DNA of 64,000 nt from Rhodobacteraceae bacterium F11138 (GTDB lineage Bacteria > Pseudomonadota > Alphaproteobacteria > Rhodobacterales > Rhodobacteraceae), in assembly GCA_016521575.1 (NCBI GenBank), contig JAEKDP010000013.1:1-64000 (forward strand), given 5' to 3'. This document shows positions 24,088 to 34,629 of the stretch, piece after piece. Made by a program: the position numbers and the translations under genes. Each line of letters starts with the position of its first letter. Within the stretch, counting starts at the first letter, position 1. The notes under the pieces are model-generated. The model saw only the letters and a list, made by a program, of their open reading frames with translations. It made no database searches and had not been told where the DNA came from.

Positions 24088-26187
24088 ATGACCGAAACAC
24101 CGAACCGGGACTCGCAGCCTGCCGAAATGCAGGTGCAGCAGCCCAAGCGCGCGCCCTGGCGCAATCTTTCGGTGGTCTGGCTGATCCCGGTTCTGGCGCT
24201 TGCGGTTTCGCTTGCGGTGGCCTGGCGAACGTTCTCAGATCGCGGCGCATTGGTCGAGATCGTGTTTCAGAACGCCGCCGGCGTGACCGCGGGCGAAACC
24301 GGTGTGCGGTACCGTGATGTGGTGATCGGGATGGTCGAAAAGGTCGGGTTTTCCGATGACCTGCTCAAGGTCGTGGTGTCGGCGCGGATCGACAAGACGG
24401 TGATGCCGTTTCTCGATGAAAGCGCACAGTTCTGGGTCGTGCAGCCGAAGGTGACGGCTGAAGGGGTCAGCGGGCTATCCACGGTTCTGTCCGGCGTCTA
24501 TATCGAAGGCACCTGGGATACAAAGCCGGGGACGCCGCAAACCAGGTTCGACGGTCTGGACGAACAGCCGCTGGTCGATCCCAGCGACAAGGGCACGCGG
24601 GTTACGCTGCGCGCCGGAAGCGGCGAAGCCATTGCCGGAGGGTCCCCGGTGTTTTACCGCGGGGTACGCGTGGGACGCACCGAGACGCCGAAGCTGGATG
24701 AAACCGGCGCCGTGGTCCTGGTCGAGGTGTTTGTCGATTCACCGCATGATCGTCTGCTGACGTCGGCCACGCGGTTCTGGAATGCCTCGGGGTTTTCAGT
24801 GTCGCTGGGGGCGGACGGGCTCAGGCTGGATGTGGGTAGCCTGGCGGCGCTCGTCAGTGGCGGCGTTGCGTTCAACACGTTCTTTTCGGGCGGAAAACCG
24901 GTCGAGGAGGGGCATATATACGAACTCTATGCCGATGAAACCGTGGCGCGTGAAAATGCCTTTTCCGAGGTGTCCAGCAACACCGTGACCGTGGCGACGG
25001 TGTTCGTCGGCGGGGTATCGGGCCTGGCTGCGGGCAGTTCGCTGTTCTACAAGGGCGTCAAGATCGGAGAGGTTCACGGGATTTCGGCATTCGTGTCCGG
25101 CGATGACGACCGGATGGAGGTCCATCAACAGGTGACGCTGAACATCGACCCCAAACTTCTGGGCCTGTCTGGCAATGCCAGCCTGGATGATGTGCTGGAC
25201 TTTCTGACCCCGGCGGTCGACTCTGGTCTGCGCGCGCGCCTGAACAAGGCCAATCTGCTCAGCGGGTCGCTGATCGTGGAACTGGTCGAAATCGAAAATG
25301 CCAAGCCCGCCAAGCTGGAACGCGATGCCGAACCGTATCCGCTGATCCCCAGCGTCGAGTCCGACATGCAGGACGTGAATGCGACGCTGGAAGGGGTGAT
25401 GAAACGCGTCAACTCTCTGAAGATCGAGGATTTGATCCAGCAGGCGATCAGCACCATGGCCAGCATCGAAGAATTCGCCAACAGCGATCAACTGCGCGAA
25501 GCCCCCAAGGCGGTTGTCGATCTGGTGGATCAGGCCCGCGATCTGATCGCCGGCGAGAATGTGCAGGCCTTGCCCGAGTTGTTGCGCGAAACCATCGAGG
25601 AACTGCGGGACACCATCGCCCAGATTCGTCAGGACGGGGTGGTCGCGCGGGTGGTGTCCGTGCTGGAAAGCGCGGATAAGGTGGCAGCCAATGTGGCATC
25701 CGCCTCGGGCGAGTTCCCGGCGCTGGTCGACGATGTTCGCGCATTGGCGGAAAAAGCACGCGACCTGCCGCTGCACGAACTGGTCGATTCGGCGACCGAA
25801 CTGCTGGACAGTGCCGATGCGCTGATCGACACGGATGCGGCCCGTGCCCTGCCGGATTCGCTGAATGCGGCGTTGGATGAATTGCGCGATCTGCTCAGCG
25901 AACTGCGCGAAGGCGGTGCTGCGGCCAATACCAATGCGGCATTGGCGTCGGCCCGTTCGGCGACCGAGTCCCTGCAGCGTGCGACCGCGAACCTGCCCGA
26001 GTTGACCCAGCGGCTGGATGAACTGATGGTGCGTGCCGAGGGACTGGTGACAGCCTATGGCGACCGCTCTGACTTCAACGCCGAAACCCTGTCCATGCTG
26101 CGCGAGGTGCGGGCCGCCGCGCGTTCGATCACCGCGTTGACCCGGGCGCTGGAACGCAGCCCCAATTCGCTCCTGTTTGGAAAGTGA
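24088..26187 (+). CDS. pqiB: PqiB/MCE-domain lipid transport protein
   Basis: 699 residues. One N-terminal membrane anchor (LSVVWLIPVLALAVSLAVAW, residues about 26-45) is followed by three MCE domains (VEIVFQNAAGVTAGETGVRY; GTRVTLRAGSGEAIAGGSPVFYRG; TVATVFVGGVSGLAAGSSLFYKG, each split) and a long heptad-rich tail from about residue 430. MCE rings stack into a tunnel bridging the periplasm for phospholipids. It lies 22 nt downstream of the PqiA pair and 4 nt before pqiC, so it belongs to one operon. Confidence 0.93.
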   Translation: MTETPNRDSQPAEMQVQQPKRAPWRNLSVVWLIPVLALAVSLAVAWRTFSDRGALVEIVFQNAAGVTAGETGVRYRDVVIGMVEKVGFSDDLLKVVVSARIDKTVMPFLDESAQFWVVQPKVTAEGVSGLSTVLSGVYIEGTWDTKPGTPQTRFDGLDEQPLVDPSDKGTRVTLRAGSGEAIAGGSPVFYRGVRVGRTETPKLDETGAVVLVEVFVDSPHDRLLTSATRFWNASGFSVSLGADGLRLDVGSLAALVSGGVAFNTFFSGGKPVEEGHIYELYADETVARENAFSEVSSNTVTVATVFVGGVSGLAAGSSLFYKGVKIGEVHGISAFVSGDDDRMEVHQQVTLNIDPKLLGLSGNASLDDVLDFLTPAVDSGLRARLNKANLLSGSLIVELVEIENAKPAKLERDAEPYPLIPSVESDMQDVNATLEGVMKRVNSLKIEDLIQQAISTMASIEEFANSDQLREAPKAVVDLVDQARDLIAGENVQALPELLRETIEELRDTIAQIRQDGVVARVVSVLESADKVAANVASASGEFPALVDDVRALAEKARDLPLHELVDSATELLDSADALIDTDAARALPDSLNAALDELRDLLSELREGGAAANTNAALASARSATESLQRATANLPELTQRLDELMVRAEGLVTAYGDRSDFNAETLSMLREVRAAARSITALTRALERSPNSLLFGK

Positions 26188-26191
26188 TGCC

Positions 26192-26761
26192 ATGACCATC
26201 TTGATCCGTCTCTGCCTGTTTGCCGCCCTGCCGCTGCTGCTTGGCGCCTGTGGTGAAACGGCGGGGCGCTATCTGCTGGAGTCACCGACCGCAGACCAAA
26301 AGCTGCGGGTTCCGGTGGCGCGCATCGAGTTGCGCGACGTGACTTTGCCCGACTATGCGTCGGCGTCCGAAATCATGCTGCAATCCGAAGACGGGGCGCT
26401 GTTTCCGGTCAAGGGGGCGATCTGGGCGGATGATCCGGTGCGTGCCGTAACCCTGTCGTTGGCGCGCAATCTGGACATGCTGACAACGGCCACGGCCGCC
26501 GGCGAACCCTGGCCACTGGATGCGTATCCGGATATCCGGATCTCCACCCGGATCGAACGCATGGTTGCGCGCTCGGATGGCCAGTTCGAACTGGCCGGTC
26601 AATATTCCATCGCCGCGCCCGAACAGGCGGTGCGCGAGTCGATCAACCGGTTTGAAATCCTTCAACCCCTGAGCGGCGATACGCCCGCTGCCGTGGCCGA
26701 GGCGACCAGCGCGGCCCTGTTGACCCTGACGCAACAGATGGCGGCCCGCCTGCGGCGGTAA
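26192..26761 (+). CDS. pqiC: PqiC-like outer-membrane lipoprotein
   Basis: 189 residues. The lipoprotein signal is MTILIRLCLFAALPLLLGAC, with the lipobox LLGAC giving Cys20. The rest matches the ABC-type transport auxiliary/PqiC domain (SPTADQKLRVPVARIELRDV, split; RIERMVARSDGQFELAGQY). It anchors the PqiB tunnel at the outer membrane. ATG 26192 is preferred over 26177 because it starts the signal peptide directly. Last gene of the cluster. Confidence 0.9.
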   Translation: MTILIRLCLFAALPLLLGACGETAGRYLLESPTADQKLRVPVARIELRDVTLPDYASASEIMLQSEDGALFPVKGAIWADDPVRAVTLSLARNLDMLTTATAAGEPWPLDAYPDIRISTRIERMVARSDGQFELAGQYSIAAPEQAVRESINRFEILQPLSGDTPAAVAEATSAALLTLTQQMAARLRR

Positions 26762-26994
26762 CAGGGCCCCCGCCGGATTGCGCCCCGAAACCGGCATTTC
26801 GTTGGTGATGCGGGCGGGATGGGGCGCTTGTCACAAGCGCCTTTGGTTGTCTTTTCGCAGCCATTGCGCAAAAAAGATTTGCGGTGCAAGAAACGGCAGT
26901 GTTTCAATGGCGCGCTGGCAAGACAGTTTGGAGGAAACAGGCAGACGATTCGATGTCAGGTGCAATGTGCCGGGGCCGGAATCGTTGACAGAAT

Positions 26995-27297
26995 GCGGAC
27001 GTGGCGAAATCGGTAGACGCAGCAGACTTTAAAATTGGAGTGCCCGCGGGGAAATCCGTGGAGTAGAACCGCTCAAAGTCGGGGAACGCTAACGGGCAGA
27101 TGCCCCAGGCCAATCCCGAGCCAAGCCCTCTTTTTGGGGGAAGGTGTAGAGACTGGACGGGCGGCGCCTAAAGCCCTTGGGTCATGGCGAAGGGACAGTC
27201 CAGACCACGAACGCCAACCGGCGGCGGCGAAAGTCGAAGTGGTACGAAAATCTGCTTCCCTATGGGAGTACGGGTTCGATCCCCGTCGTCCGCACCA
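26995..27297 (+). tRNA. tRNA-Leu(UAA) interrupted by a group I intron
   Basis: Exon 1 is 26995-27029 and exon 2 is 27247-27297, 86 nt in total including CCA. The acceptor stem GCGGACG/CGTCCGC is perfect. The D-arm GCG...CGC, anticodon stem GCAGA/TCTGC, long variable arm TCCC-TAT-GGGA and T-arm ACGGG/CCCGT all form. Joining the exons gives the 7-nt anticodon loop CTTAAAA with anticodon TAA, so it reads UUA codons. The intron sits between U34 and A35, the same site as in the cyanobacterial tRNA-Leu(UAA) intron. Without splicing no valid tRNA can form. Confidence 0.93.
27030..27246 (+). ncRNA. Group I intron (probably subgroup IC3) in tRNA-Leu(UAA)
   Basis: 217 nt without an ORF. The 5' splice site is set by P1: exon ACTT (27026-27029) pairs with intron GAGT (27038-27041), giving the expected U-G pair at the cleavage site. 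The intron ends in G (27246). The core shows CCAATCCCGAGCCAAGCC, like the P4-P6/R region of cyanobacterial introns, and GGTGTAGAGACT, like the S region. A stem CTGGAC (27153-27158)/GTCCAG (27198-27203) is available for P7, and GCCCG (27042-27046)/CGGGC (27093-27097) closes the 5' domain. It is expected to self-splice with GTP. Confidence 0.9.
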
Positions 27298-27547
27298 AAC
27301 TGTATATGACAAGGTGGCGCGCCCTGTCGTCTATCAAACCGGTCGCCGTGGGGGCTGCGCTGGTTGGGCGAAACCGGAATTTGCGCGGCACAACGGTTTC
27401 AGGCCCTGCAACAGCGGAATGCAGCCCATTCGCATTGTTCCGCGGGCAACAAACCGGCGATCAAGGCTGGCTGTTTCGTAACGTTTTGGTAACCACGAAC
27501 GCCGTAGGATCGAAGCCTGTCCGGCGAACGGACTGCGGAGAACAGGC

Positions 27548-29614
27548 ATGGGCGTTCTGAAGCGGGCGTTGAGCCGGGGCGATTTTGTGTTGCTGGGGCA
27601 GCGTGGCCATTTGTTTCCCTGGGTGCCGGTGTTTCTGGCGCTGGGGATTGGCTGCTATTTCGGAATACCGACAGAACCTGTCTTGCGGGATTACGGCATC
27701 GTTGCGGTTTGCGGGGCGCTGTGTGTTGCCGCGGCGCTGCGTTGGCCCGGCGGATGGGCCAACCTGGGTTGGGCATTGGCGTTGATCGCGGCGGGGTTCA
27801 CCCTGGCCGGGTGGCGTGCGCATCGTGTGGCGGGGCCGGTGTTGGACTGGCGGTACTATGGTCCGATCGAGGGCCGCGTCGTGGCGCTGGATCGATCCGC
27901 GTCGGATGCGGTGCGGGTCACCCTGGACCGGGTGCGTTTGGAACGTGTGGGCCCCGACAAACGTCCTGCGCGGGTGCGGATATCTTTGCATGGTCCTGCG
28001 GCAGATCTGCAGCCGGGGCAGGGGATCATGACCACGGGCCATCTTTCGCCCCCGCAGGGGCCGGTTGAACCCGGTGGCTTTGATTTTCGCAGACATGCGT
28101 GGTTTCAGGGGCTTGGCGCGGTTGGCTACACCCGCAACCCGGTGCTGACGGTGACACCTGCCAGCCAGGGTCAGGCCGGGCTGCGCATCTTTGCCATTCG
28201 CATGGCGGCATCTGATCGGGTGCGCGCGCTCTTGCCAGGCGATGTGGGGGGATTTGCGGCTGCGGTCACGACCGGTGATCGCAGCGCCATGGGCAAGGAA
28301 ACCCTGAACGCCCTGCGCGCCAGCAATCTGGCGCATCTGCTGGCGATTTCGGGGCTGCACATGGGGCTGTTGGCGGGGTTCGTCTTTGCCGCGCTGCGCA
28401 TGGCGTTCTCTCTTGTTCCGGCTGTCGCCCTGCGGCTGCCTGTGAAGAAGCTGGCGGCGGTGGGGGCTTTGATCGCGGCGTCGGGATATCTGGCCCTGTC
28501 GGGGGGGAATGTCGCGACCGAGCGGGCCTTTGTGATGGTTGCCGTGGTGCTTGTTGCGGTTCTCGTGGACCGGCGGGCGTTTTCGTTGCGGGCGGTGGCG
28601 ATCGCGGCTGTCATCGTTCTGGTGCTGCGGCCCGAGGCCTTGCTGGGGCCCGGGTTTCAGATGTCGTTTGCCGCGACCACCGCCCTGGTTGCGTTCTTCG
28701 GCTGGCTCAGAGATGCTGATCTGCCCAAGGCATCGGGATGGGCCAAGCCGGTCCTGGGGGTGGTTCTGTCATCAGCCATTGCGGGGCTGGCTACGGCCCC
28801 CGTGGGCGCGGCGCATTTCAACACCATGTCCCACTATGGGCTGGTCGCCAATCTGCTGTCCGTGCCCTTGATGGGTGTTCTGGTTATTCCCGCCGCGGTT
28901 CTGGCGCTGTGTCTGGCGCCTTTCGGATTGGAAATCGTCGGGTTGTATCCGATGGGCTTGGGGCTGGGCTGGATCCTGGGGGTTGCCCGGTTTGTCAGCG
29001 GGCTTGATGGCGCCCAGGGCCACGTCGTCGATCCCGGCCCCTGGGTTCTGCCATTGCTTGCGCTGGGATTGCTGTGGCTGATGTTGTGGCAGGGACGGGC
29101 GAGACTGGCCGGCGTGGTTCCGGCGGTGGTTGCCTTTGCCTTGTGGGCACAGGCGGAACGCCCGACCGTTCTGGTGGCGGATACCGGGGGGCTGGTCGGG
29201 GTGATGACGGCGCAGGGGCGCGCGCTGAGCAAACCGCGCGGTGCTGGTTTCGTGGCGCAGAACTGGCTGGAAAACGACGGCGACGGCGCAGACCAGATCG
29301 GCGCGGCCGGACGTTGGCCCGGCAGCGAAGGCAAACTGCGCAGGATGGCGGTGGGCACAACGCAGATCGTGCATTTGATCGGCAAAGGCGGCGCGGCGCG
29401 TATTTCAGACTGCGCGCCAGACCAGGTGGTGATCGCCTCGGTTCCGCTGACACTGAGCGGCCCGTGCGAGGTTTTCGATACGAAACGGCTGTTACGGACC
29501 GGAAGCCTGGCAATATCCGAGCGTGGTATCGTCACCGCGCGGGAGCGGGCCGGACAACGGATCTGGAATACGCCGCGGCCGCGCCGGGAACGGCGCGTTG
29601 CACAGGTTCAGTAG
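27548..29614 (+). CDS. comEC: ComEC/Rec2-family DNA uptake protein
   Basis: 688 residues, many membrane helices. The N-terminal DUF4131-type domain includes [20 protein letters not shown]. The Competence domain has [35 protein letters not shown] and [17 protein letters not shown]. The C-terminal part has a soluble region but not the full metallo-beta-lactamase motif HxHxDH, as in many alphaproteobacterial ComECs. It forms the inner-membrane channel for single-stranded DNA in transformation. It converges on lexA with a 7-nt overlap of the two 3' ends. Confidence 0.92.
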   Translation: MGVLKRALSRGDFVLLGQRGHLFPWVPVFLALGIGCYFGIPTEPVLRDYGIVAVCGALCVAAALRWPGGWANLGWALALIAAGFTLAGWRAHRVAGPVLDWRYYGPIEGRVVALDRSASDAVRVTLDRVRLERVGPDKRPARVRISLHGPAADLQPGQGIMTTGHLSPPQGPVEPGGFDFRRHAWFQGLGAVGYTRNPVLTVTPASQGQAGLRIFAIRMAASDRVRALLPGDVGGFAAAVTTGDRSAMGKETLNALRASNLAHLLAISGLHMGLLAGFVFAALRMAFSLVPAVALRLPVKKLAAVGALIAASGYLALSGGNVATERAFVMVAVVLVAVLVDRRAFSLRAVAIAAVIVLVLRPEALLGPGFQMSFAATTALVAFFGWLRDADLPKASGWAKPVLGVVLSSAIAGLATAPVGAAHFNTMSHYGLVANLLSVPLMGVLVIPAAVLALCLAPFGLEIVGLYPMGLGLGWILGVARFVSGLDGAQGHVVDPGPWVLPLLALGLLWLMLWQGRARLAGVVPAVVAFALWAQAERPTVLVADTGGLVGVMTAQGRALSKPRGAGFVAQNWLENDGDGADQIGAAGRWPGSEGKLRRMAVGTTQIVHLIGKGGAARISDCAPDQVVIASVPLTLSGPCEVFDTKRLLRTGSLAISERGIVTARERAGQRIWNTPRPRRERRVAQVQ

Positions 29615-30309
29615 GTGCGGATCAGCCCGACCAGCTTGCCCTGGACCTTGACCTTACTTTCGGGCAGCACACGCGTTTCATAGGCGGGGTTTGCCGCCTC
29701 CAGTGCGATTGCCCCCCCACGGCGGAAAAACCGTTTCAGCGTGGCTTCGTGCCCTTCTACCAGCGCCACCACGATGTCCCCGTCATCCGCCACCGCAGTC
29801 TCACGGATCACCACCACATCGCCGTCGTTGATCCCGGCGTCGATCATCGAGTCGCCCTTAACCTCAAGCGCATAATGTTCACCCGAACTGGACAACATCT
29901 GTGAGGGCACCGCGACCTGGTGTTCGGCCTGGCTGATGGCTTCGATCGGCACACCGGCTGCAATGCGCCCCATCAGCGGCAATTCAACCGCGCTGGTGGC
30001 GATGACCGGGTCGGCAGAGCCGGGGCGTGGGCCTGTGGGCCTGTCGCCCTCGATGACACGCGGTTTGAAACCGCCGGTTGCCTCACCCCCCAGGCTTTCG
30101 GGCAGACGGACGATTTCGATGGCACGGGCACGGTGGGCCAGACGCCGGATGAAACCGCGTTCTTCCAATGCGGTGATCAGGCGATGAATGCCCGATTTGC
30201 TGCGCAGATCCAGCGCCACTTTCATTTCATCGAAACTGGGCGGAACACCGTCGCGTTGAACCCGCTTGTGGATGAATTCCAGCAAATCCAGTTGCTTCTT
30301 GGTCAGCAT
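29608..30309 (-). CDS. lexA: LexA repressor
   Basis: 233 residues. The winged HTH ([36 protein letters not shown]) is followed by a long linker and the self-cleaving peptidase domain. The Ala-Gly cleavage site is in [11 protein letters not shown], catalytic Ser in [10 protein letters not shown] and catalytic Lys in EATLKRFF. It represses SOS genes and is cleaved with RecA help after DNA damage. It lies downstream of moeA with an 88-nt gap that contains an SOS box, so it has its own autoregulated promoter besides read-through from the trp-moa operon. Confidence 0.96.
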   Translation of the reverse strand: MLTKKQLDLLEFIHKRVQRDGVPPSFDEMKVALDLRSKSGIHRLITALEERGFIRRLAHRARAIEIVRLPESLGGEATGGFKPRVIEGDRPTGPRPGSADPVIATSAVELPLMGRIAAGVPIEAISQAEHQVAVPSQMLSSSGEHYALEVKGDSMIDAGINDGDVVVIRETAVADDGDIVVALVEGHEATLKRFFRRGGAIALEAANPAYETRVLPESKVKVQGKLVGLIRTY

Positions 30310-30341
30310 TGCCTGTACCTCATGCCTGTCGGTTTCTCTTT

Positions 30342-30356
30342 GTTCTAGGCATGTTC
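30342..30356. promoter_or_regulatory. SOS box (LexA operator)
   Basis: GTTC, seven bases, GTTC (30342-30345 and 30353-30356). This is the exact alphaproteobacterial LexA site GTTC-N7-GTTC, 33 nt upstream of the lexA start, indicating autorepression. Confidence 0.9.
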
Positions 30357-30397
30357 CCGTTTTGTGTCAACGGCCTTGCGGCGGTTTCCCATGGGGA

Positions 30398-31570
30398 TCA
30401 CAATGGCAGGTAGCGGACCGATGCCCCGGGCTGAACCGGCGGGTCGTTGGGCGCGCGCACCAGCAGGGCATTGGCCTGTGACAGAACGGTCAGCAACGAA
30501 CTGTCCTGATTGTCGAACGCGCTGATCCGGTCGCCGTCGATCACCGCGCGCATGTAATGTTCGCGTGGTCCGTTGGCGGGCAGGGCGGTGTGCAGCCTGG
30601 CCTGGCGCAGCGTCGGCAGCACCTGTTCAAGCCCCAGCAAGCGGCGCACGACAGGGGCTAGAAAGATCTGGCCACAAACCATGGCCGAGACTGGATTGCC
30701 GGGCAGCCCCACCATCGCCGTGCCGTTCAACCGGCCCGCCATCAGGGGCTTTCCCGGACGCATGGCGACTTTGTAGAATGCGCGATCCATACCCAGATCC
30801 GCCGCGACCTGGCCGACCAGATCATGGTCTCCGACCGAAGCGCCGCCGATGCTGACGATCACATCCGCGCCCTGTGCCATCTCAAAGGCCGTGCGCAGGG
30901 ATGACATCGTATCCCGGGCAATCGGCAGCATGCGCACTGTCGCGCCCAGATCCTGCAGCATGGCGCGCAGCCCGAAACTGTTCGAGGCGATGATCTGATC
31001 CGGGCCCGGATCTTCGCCCGGCATGACCAGTTCGTCGCCGGTGGCCATCAGCGCGATCTGAGGTTTTCGGGTGACCGGCACCCGGTGCAGGTTCATCGCG
31101 GCCAGCAAAGCGACATCCTGTGCGGTCAGAACGCGCGGTGCAGGGATCGCCGTGCCGGCGCGAAAATCGGCGCCTGCGGGGCGGATGTTGGGGTTCTGGC
31201 CGGGCACGTCGGCAATGGTGACAAGGTCGTCCGACCGGGCGACATCTTCTTGTATGACGACAAAATCGGCACCTTTCGGCACGGGGGCGCCGGTAAAGAT
31301 GCGCACCGCCTGTCCGGCGCCGACGGTGCCGCCATAGCCATGCCCGGCGGCGGACTCGCCGATCACCTTGAACATTGCGTGGCGTTCGACCTCGGCGGAT
31401 TTGACCGCATAGCCATCCATCGACGAGGCGTCGAAAGGCGGCTGGTCCCGGCGCGCGGCGACGTTTCGTGCCAGGACACGCCCGGCGGCCTCGGTCAGGG
31501 GCACGTCCTCGGGCGGCAGCGGCGAAATCAGGTCCAGCAGAGCCGTGCGTGCCTGTTCGACCGAAATCAT
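30398..31570 (-). CDS. moeA: Molybdopterin molybdenumtransferase MoeA
   Basis: 390 residues with the MoeA domain order. The N-terminal domain ([30 protein letters not shown], split) is followed by the MoCF_biosynth fold ([47 protein letters not shown]) and a C-terminal beta domain. It inserts molybdate into adenylated molybdopterin. Its ATG overlaps the moaC stop (ATGA), so the two cofactor genes are translated together at the end of the trp operon. Confidence 0.95.
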   Translation of the reverse strand: MISVEQARTALLDLISPLPPEDVPLTEAAGRVLARNVAARRDQPPFDASSMDGYAVKSAEVERHAMFKVIGESAAGHGYGGTVGAGQAVRIFTGAPVPKGADFVVIQEDVARSDDLVTIADVPGQNPNIRPAGADFRAGTAIPAPRVLTAQDVALLAAMNLHRVPVTRKPQIALMATGDELVMPGEDPGPDQIIASNSFGLRAMLQDLGATVRMLPIARDTMSSLRTAFEMAQGADVIVSIGGASVGDHDLVGQVAADLGMDRAFYKVAMRPGKPLMAGRLNGTAMVGLPGNPVSAMVCGQIFLAPVVRRLLGLEQVLPTLRQARLHTALPANGPREHYMRAVIDGDRISAFDNQDSSLLTVLSQANALLVRAPNDPPVQPGASVRYLPL

Positions 31571-32040
31571 GACGCTTCGTAGCGGCCCGATTTCCCGCCA
31601 TCCTTGAGAACCACACGCAGGCCACCGATTTCCATGGCCTTGTCGACGGCCTTGGCCATGTCATACACTGTCAGGGCCGCGGTCGAAACAGCGGTCAGGG
31701 CCTCCATCTCGACACCGGTCTGGCCCGACGTCTTTACCGTGGCCTGTATCTGCACGCCGGGCAGGTCGGGATCCAGCGTCAGATCGACCGAAACCTTGGT
31801 CACCGGCAACGGGTGGCACAACGGAATCAGGTCGGGGGTTTTCTTTGCACCCATGATTCCGGCCAGACGGGCCACCCCCAGCACGTCCCCCTTGCGGGCG
31901 CGTCCTTCGGAGATGATGTCATAGGTCGCCGGAGCCATGCGAACATGCCCCTGCGCAATGGCGATGCGGGCGGTGCTGGGCTTGTCCGAGACATCCACCA
32001 TATGGGCATCGCCCTGGGCATCGAAATGGGTCAGTGCCAT
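31567..32040 (-). CDS. moaC: Cyclic pyranopterin monophosphate synthase MoaC
   Basis: 157 residues with the family motifs [18 protein letters not shown] at the N-terminus, [17 protein letters not shown] and [20 protein letters not shown] (split). It converts the cyclised GTP intermediate made by MoaA to cyclic pyranopterin monophosphate, the first step of molybdenum cofactor synthesis. It starts directly after the trpC stop codon and overlaps moeA. The length is normal. Confidence 0.96.
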   Translation of the reverse strand: MALTHFDAQGDAHMVDVSDKPSTARIAIAQGHVRMAPATYDIISEGRARKGDVLGVARLAGIMGAKKTPDLIPLCHPLPVTKVSVDLTLDPDLPGVQIQATVKTSGQTGVEMEALTAVSTAALTVYDMAKAVDKAMEIGGLRVVLKDGGKSGRYEAS

Positions 32041-32041
32041 G

Positions 32042-32854
32042 TCACATGGCCCCGGGCATCAGCGGGTTGTCCAGCAAGGCCCGCGTCGCTGCCGTAACAT
32101 CGTCCTGACGCATCAGGCTTTCGCCGATCAGGAAATCGCGCACGCCATAGCGCGCCATATCGGCCAGATCGGCGGGCGTGTTCAATCCGCTTTCGCTGAC
32201 GATGGTGCGATCGCCGGGCACCAGTTTGGACAGGTTCCGGGTCACGTCCAAAGTGGTTTCAAAGGTTTTCAGATCGCGATTGTTGATACCGATCAAGGGG
32301 GACTTCAGATTTGCGGCACGGTCCAGTTCCGCGGCGTCATGGACCTCGATCAACACGTCCATACCCCATTCGCGGGCCGTGCTTTCCAGTTCGGCCGCCT
32401 GATCGTCGCTCACGCTGGCCATGATGATCAGGATGCAGTCGGCGCCCAGACTGCGGGCTTCGACGACCTGATAGGGGTCGTACATGAAATCCTTGCGCAG
32501 TACCGGCAATGCACAGGCCGCACGCGCCTGAACCAGAAAATCCTTGGCACCCTGGAAACTGGGAGTATCCGTGAGAACGGAAAGGCAGGCCGCACCGCCC
32601 TTTTCATAGGCTTCCGCCAGCGCGGCGGGATCAAATGCCGGACGGATCAACCCCTTGGACGGGCTGGCCTTCTTGATTTCGGCGATCAGCCCATACCCAC
32701 GGCGGCTGGCCTGTTGCAGGGCTTCGGCGAACGGGCGGACGGGCGATGCCGCGCGGGCGGCAGACTCGACTTCCGGCAGGGGGCGTTCGGCCTGGTTGGC
32801 GGCGATCTCTTCCAGCTTGTAGGTCTTGATCCTGTCGAGAATGGTATCGGTCAT
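32042..32854 (-). CDS. trpC: Indole-3-glycerol phosphate synthase
   Basis: 270 residues forming a TIM barrel with the family blocks [51 protein letters not shown] and [15 protein letters not shown]. It makes indole-3-glycerol phosphate from the rearranged anthranilate ribotide in tryptophan synthesis. Its ATG overlaps the trpD stop. It is monofunctional, with no PRAI domain fused. Confidence 0.96.
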   Translation of the reverse strand: MTDTILDRIKTYKLEEIAANQAERPLPEVESAARAASPVRPFAEALQQASRRGYGLIAEIKKASPSKGLIRPAFDPAALAEAYEKGGAACLSVLTDTPSFQGAKDFLVQARAACALPVLRKDFMYDPYQVVEARSLGADCILIIMASVSDDQAAELESTAREWGMDVLIEVHDAAELDRAANLKSPLIGINNRDLKTFETTLDVTRNLSKLVPGDRTIVSESGLNTPADLADMARYGVRDFLIGESLMRQDDVTAATRALLDNPLMPGAM

Positions 32855-33870
32855 TCGGTATCCTGCGTGTATTTCGCCAAGGCGGTGATCTTGTCGCGCG
32901 CGGCACCGCTGTCGATGCTGTCCTTGGCCATCGCAACACCTTCGCGCAGATTGTCGGCTTTGCCCGCGACCGCAAGCGCCGCGGCGGAGTTCAGCAGCAC
33001 GGCATCACGATAGGCCGAAGGCGCGCCATCCAGCAAGGCGCGCAGCGCATCGGCGTTGTGTTCCGGTGTCCCGCCCAGGATATCCTGGAACGGGTGTACC
33101 GGCAGGCCGGCGTCTTCGGGATGAAGTTCGATTTCGCGGATCGTGCCATTTTCCAGCGCGGCAACCCAGCTGACGCCGGTAATCGTCAACTCATCGGTGC
33201 CGTCGCTGCCATGAACAAGCCAGGCGCAATCAGACCCCAGATCGGCCAGCGTTTCCGCCATGGGCCGGATCAGGTCGCGGGAGAACGCGCCGGTCAGCTG
33301 ACGTTTGACCCCGGCCGGATTTGTCAGCGGCCCCAGGATGTTGAAGATCGTGCGCGTGCCCAGTTCGGACCGGCTGGGCCCCACATGGGCCATCGCCGGG
33401 TGATGCATGGGCGCCATCATGAAGCCGATGCCAACCGCGTTCAGCGCCTTTTCCACCACACGCGGGCCAACCATGACGTTGATCCCCATCTGACCCAGCG
33501 CATCCGCCGCGCCGGATTTCGAGCTCAGGTTGCGGTTGCCGTGTTTGGCCACCGGCACACCGGCCCCCGCAACCACGAACGCGGTCGCGGTCGAGATGTT
33601 CAGCGTGCCTTTGCCGTCGCCGCCGGTTCCGACGATGTCGATGGCCCCCGCCGGAGCGGCGACCTTGTGGCATTTCGCGCGCATCACCGCGGCGGCGGCG
33701 GCGAATTCATCCACCGTTTCGCCGCGTGTGCGCAGCGCCATCAGCAACCCGCCGATCTGGCTGGGGGTGGCTTCGCCTTCGAACAGGATGGTAAAGGCCT
33801 GTTCCGCTTCCCCGCGGCCTAGTGGACGTTCCGCGGCGGTGCCGATCAGCGGTTTGAGAGCATCGCTCAT
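32851..33870 (-). CDS. trpD: Anthranilate phosphoribosyltransferase
   Basis: 339 residues. The PRPP site [20 protein letters not shown] (split near residue 80) is followed by [21 protein letters not shown] and a typical C-terminal nucleoside phosphorylase-like fold. It joins anthranilate to PRPP in tryptophan synthesis. It overlaps trpG upstream and trpC downstream by four bases each, so the three are strictly coupled. Confidence 0.96.
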   Translation of the reverse strand: MSDALKPLIGTAAERPLGRGEAEQAFTILFEGEATPSQIGGLLMALRTRGETVDEFAAAAAVMRAKCHKVAAPAGAIDIVGTGGDGKGTLNISTATAFVVAGAGVPVAKHGNRNLSSKSGAADALGQMGINVMVGPRVVEKALNAVGIGFMMAPMHHPAMAHVGPSRSELGTRTIFNILGPLTNPAGVKRQLTGAFSRDLIRPMAETLADLGSDCAWLVHGSDGTDELTITGVSWVAALENGTIREIELHPEDAGLPVHPFQDILGGTPEHNADALRALLDGAPSAYRDAVLLNSAAALAVAGKADNLREGVAMAKDSIDSGAARDKITALAKYTQDTE

Positions 33871-34448
33871 GCTGCAACCTTCATGTCGTTCAGGAAATTG
33901 CCCAACAGCGCATGACCCTGTTCAGAGGCAATCGATTCAGGATGGAACTGCACCCCGTGAATGGGCAGGTCGCGATGCTGCAACCCCATGATCGTGCCGT
34001 CATCCAGCTCTGCGGTCACGGTCAGGGCGTCGGGCAGGCTGTCGCGGTCAACCACCAGCGAATGATATCGCGTCGCCTGAAACGGATCGGACAGCCCCGC
34101 AAAGATCCCGGCACCGGTGTGCCGTACCGTGCCCATCTTGCCGTGCACGATCTCATGACAGCGCACGACCTTGCCGCCAAAGGCCTGTCCGATTGTCTGA
34201 TGCCCCAGACACACACCCATCAAGGGGGTCCGTGTCTCGGCTGCCGCCTGTGTCAGGGCAAGACAGATGCCGGCCTGATCCGGGTCACAAGGCCCCGGGG
34301 ACAGCAGAATCCCCGCCGGGTTCAACGCCATTGCCTGTTGGACGTCCAGCGCATCGTTTCGCCGGATCACCACATCGGCCCCCAACTCGCCCAAATAGTG
34401 TACGAGGTTGTAGGTAAACGAGTCATAGTTGTCTATCAGCAGCAGCAT
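33867..34448 (-). CDS. trpG: Anthranilate synthase component II (glutamine amidotransferase)
   Basis: 193 residues from the ATG at 34448 ([16 protein letters not shown]). An open frame continues 63 nt upstream to 34511 but lacks conservation. The triad is the Cys in [15 protein letters not shown] and the His-Glu in GVQFHPESI. It supplies ammonia to TrpE. First gene of the minus-strand run trpG-trpD-trpC-moaC-moeA, while trpE lies 1.9 kb away on the same strand with a plus-strand gene between them. Confidence 0.95.
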   Translation of the reverse strand: MLLLIDNYDSFTYNLVHYLGELGADVVIRRNDALDVQQAMALNPAGILLSPGPCDPDQAGICLALTQAAAETRTPLMGVCLGHQTIGQAFGGKVVRCHEIVHGKMGTVRHTGAGIFAGLSDPFQATRYHSLVVDRDSLPDALTVTAELDDGTIMGLQHRDLPIHGVQFHPESIASEQGHALLGNFLNDMKVAA

Positions 34449-34629
34449 CGGGCAATCATTCGATATGGGCTGGAGGCGGGGGCCCCCGTCGCGGTATAGT
34501 GGCTGCACCATACATGTTCAGGGTTGTCGGGCAGCGTCAAGGGCAAGGGCGCAAACCGGCCCCGGGCCCGCCGCAAACGCCGCTCAGACGGTGCAGGTGG
34601 ATCCCGGTTGATCAGAGAGGCAAAGGGCG

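Noticed and set aside
34449..34629. Tryptophan leader peptide or attenuator in front of trpG
   Set aside because: No short ORF with consecutive Trp codons and no terminator-like alternative stems were seen; the same holds for the 13-nt gap before trpE.
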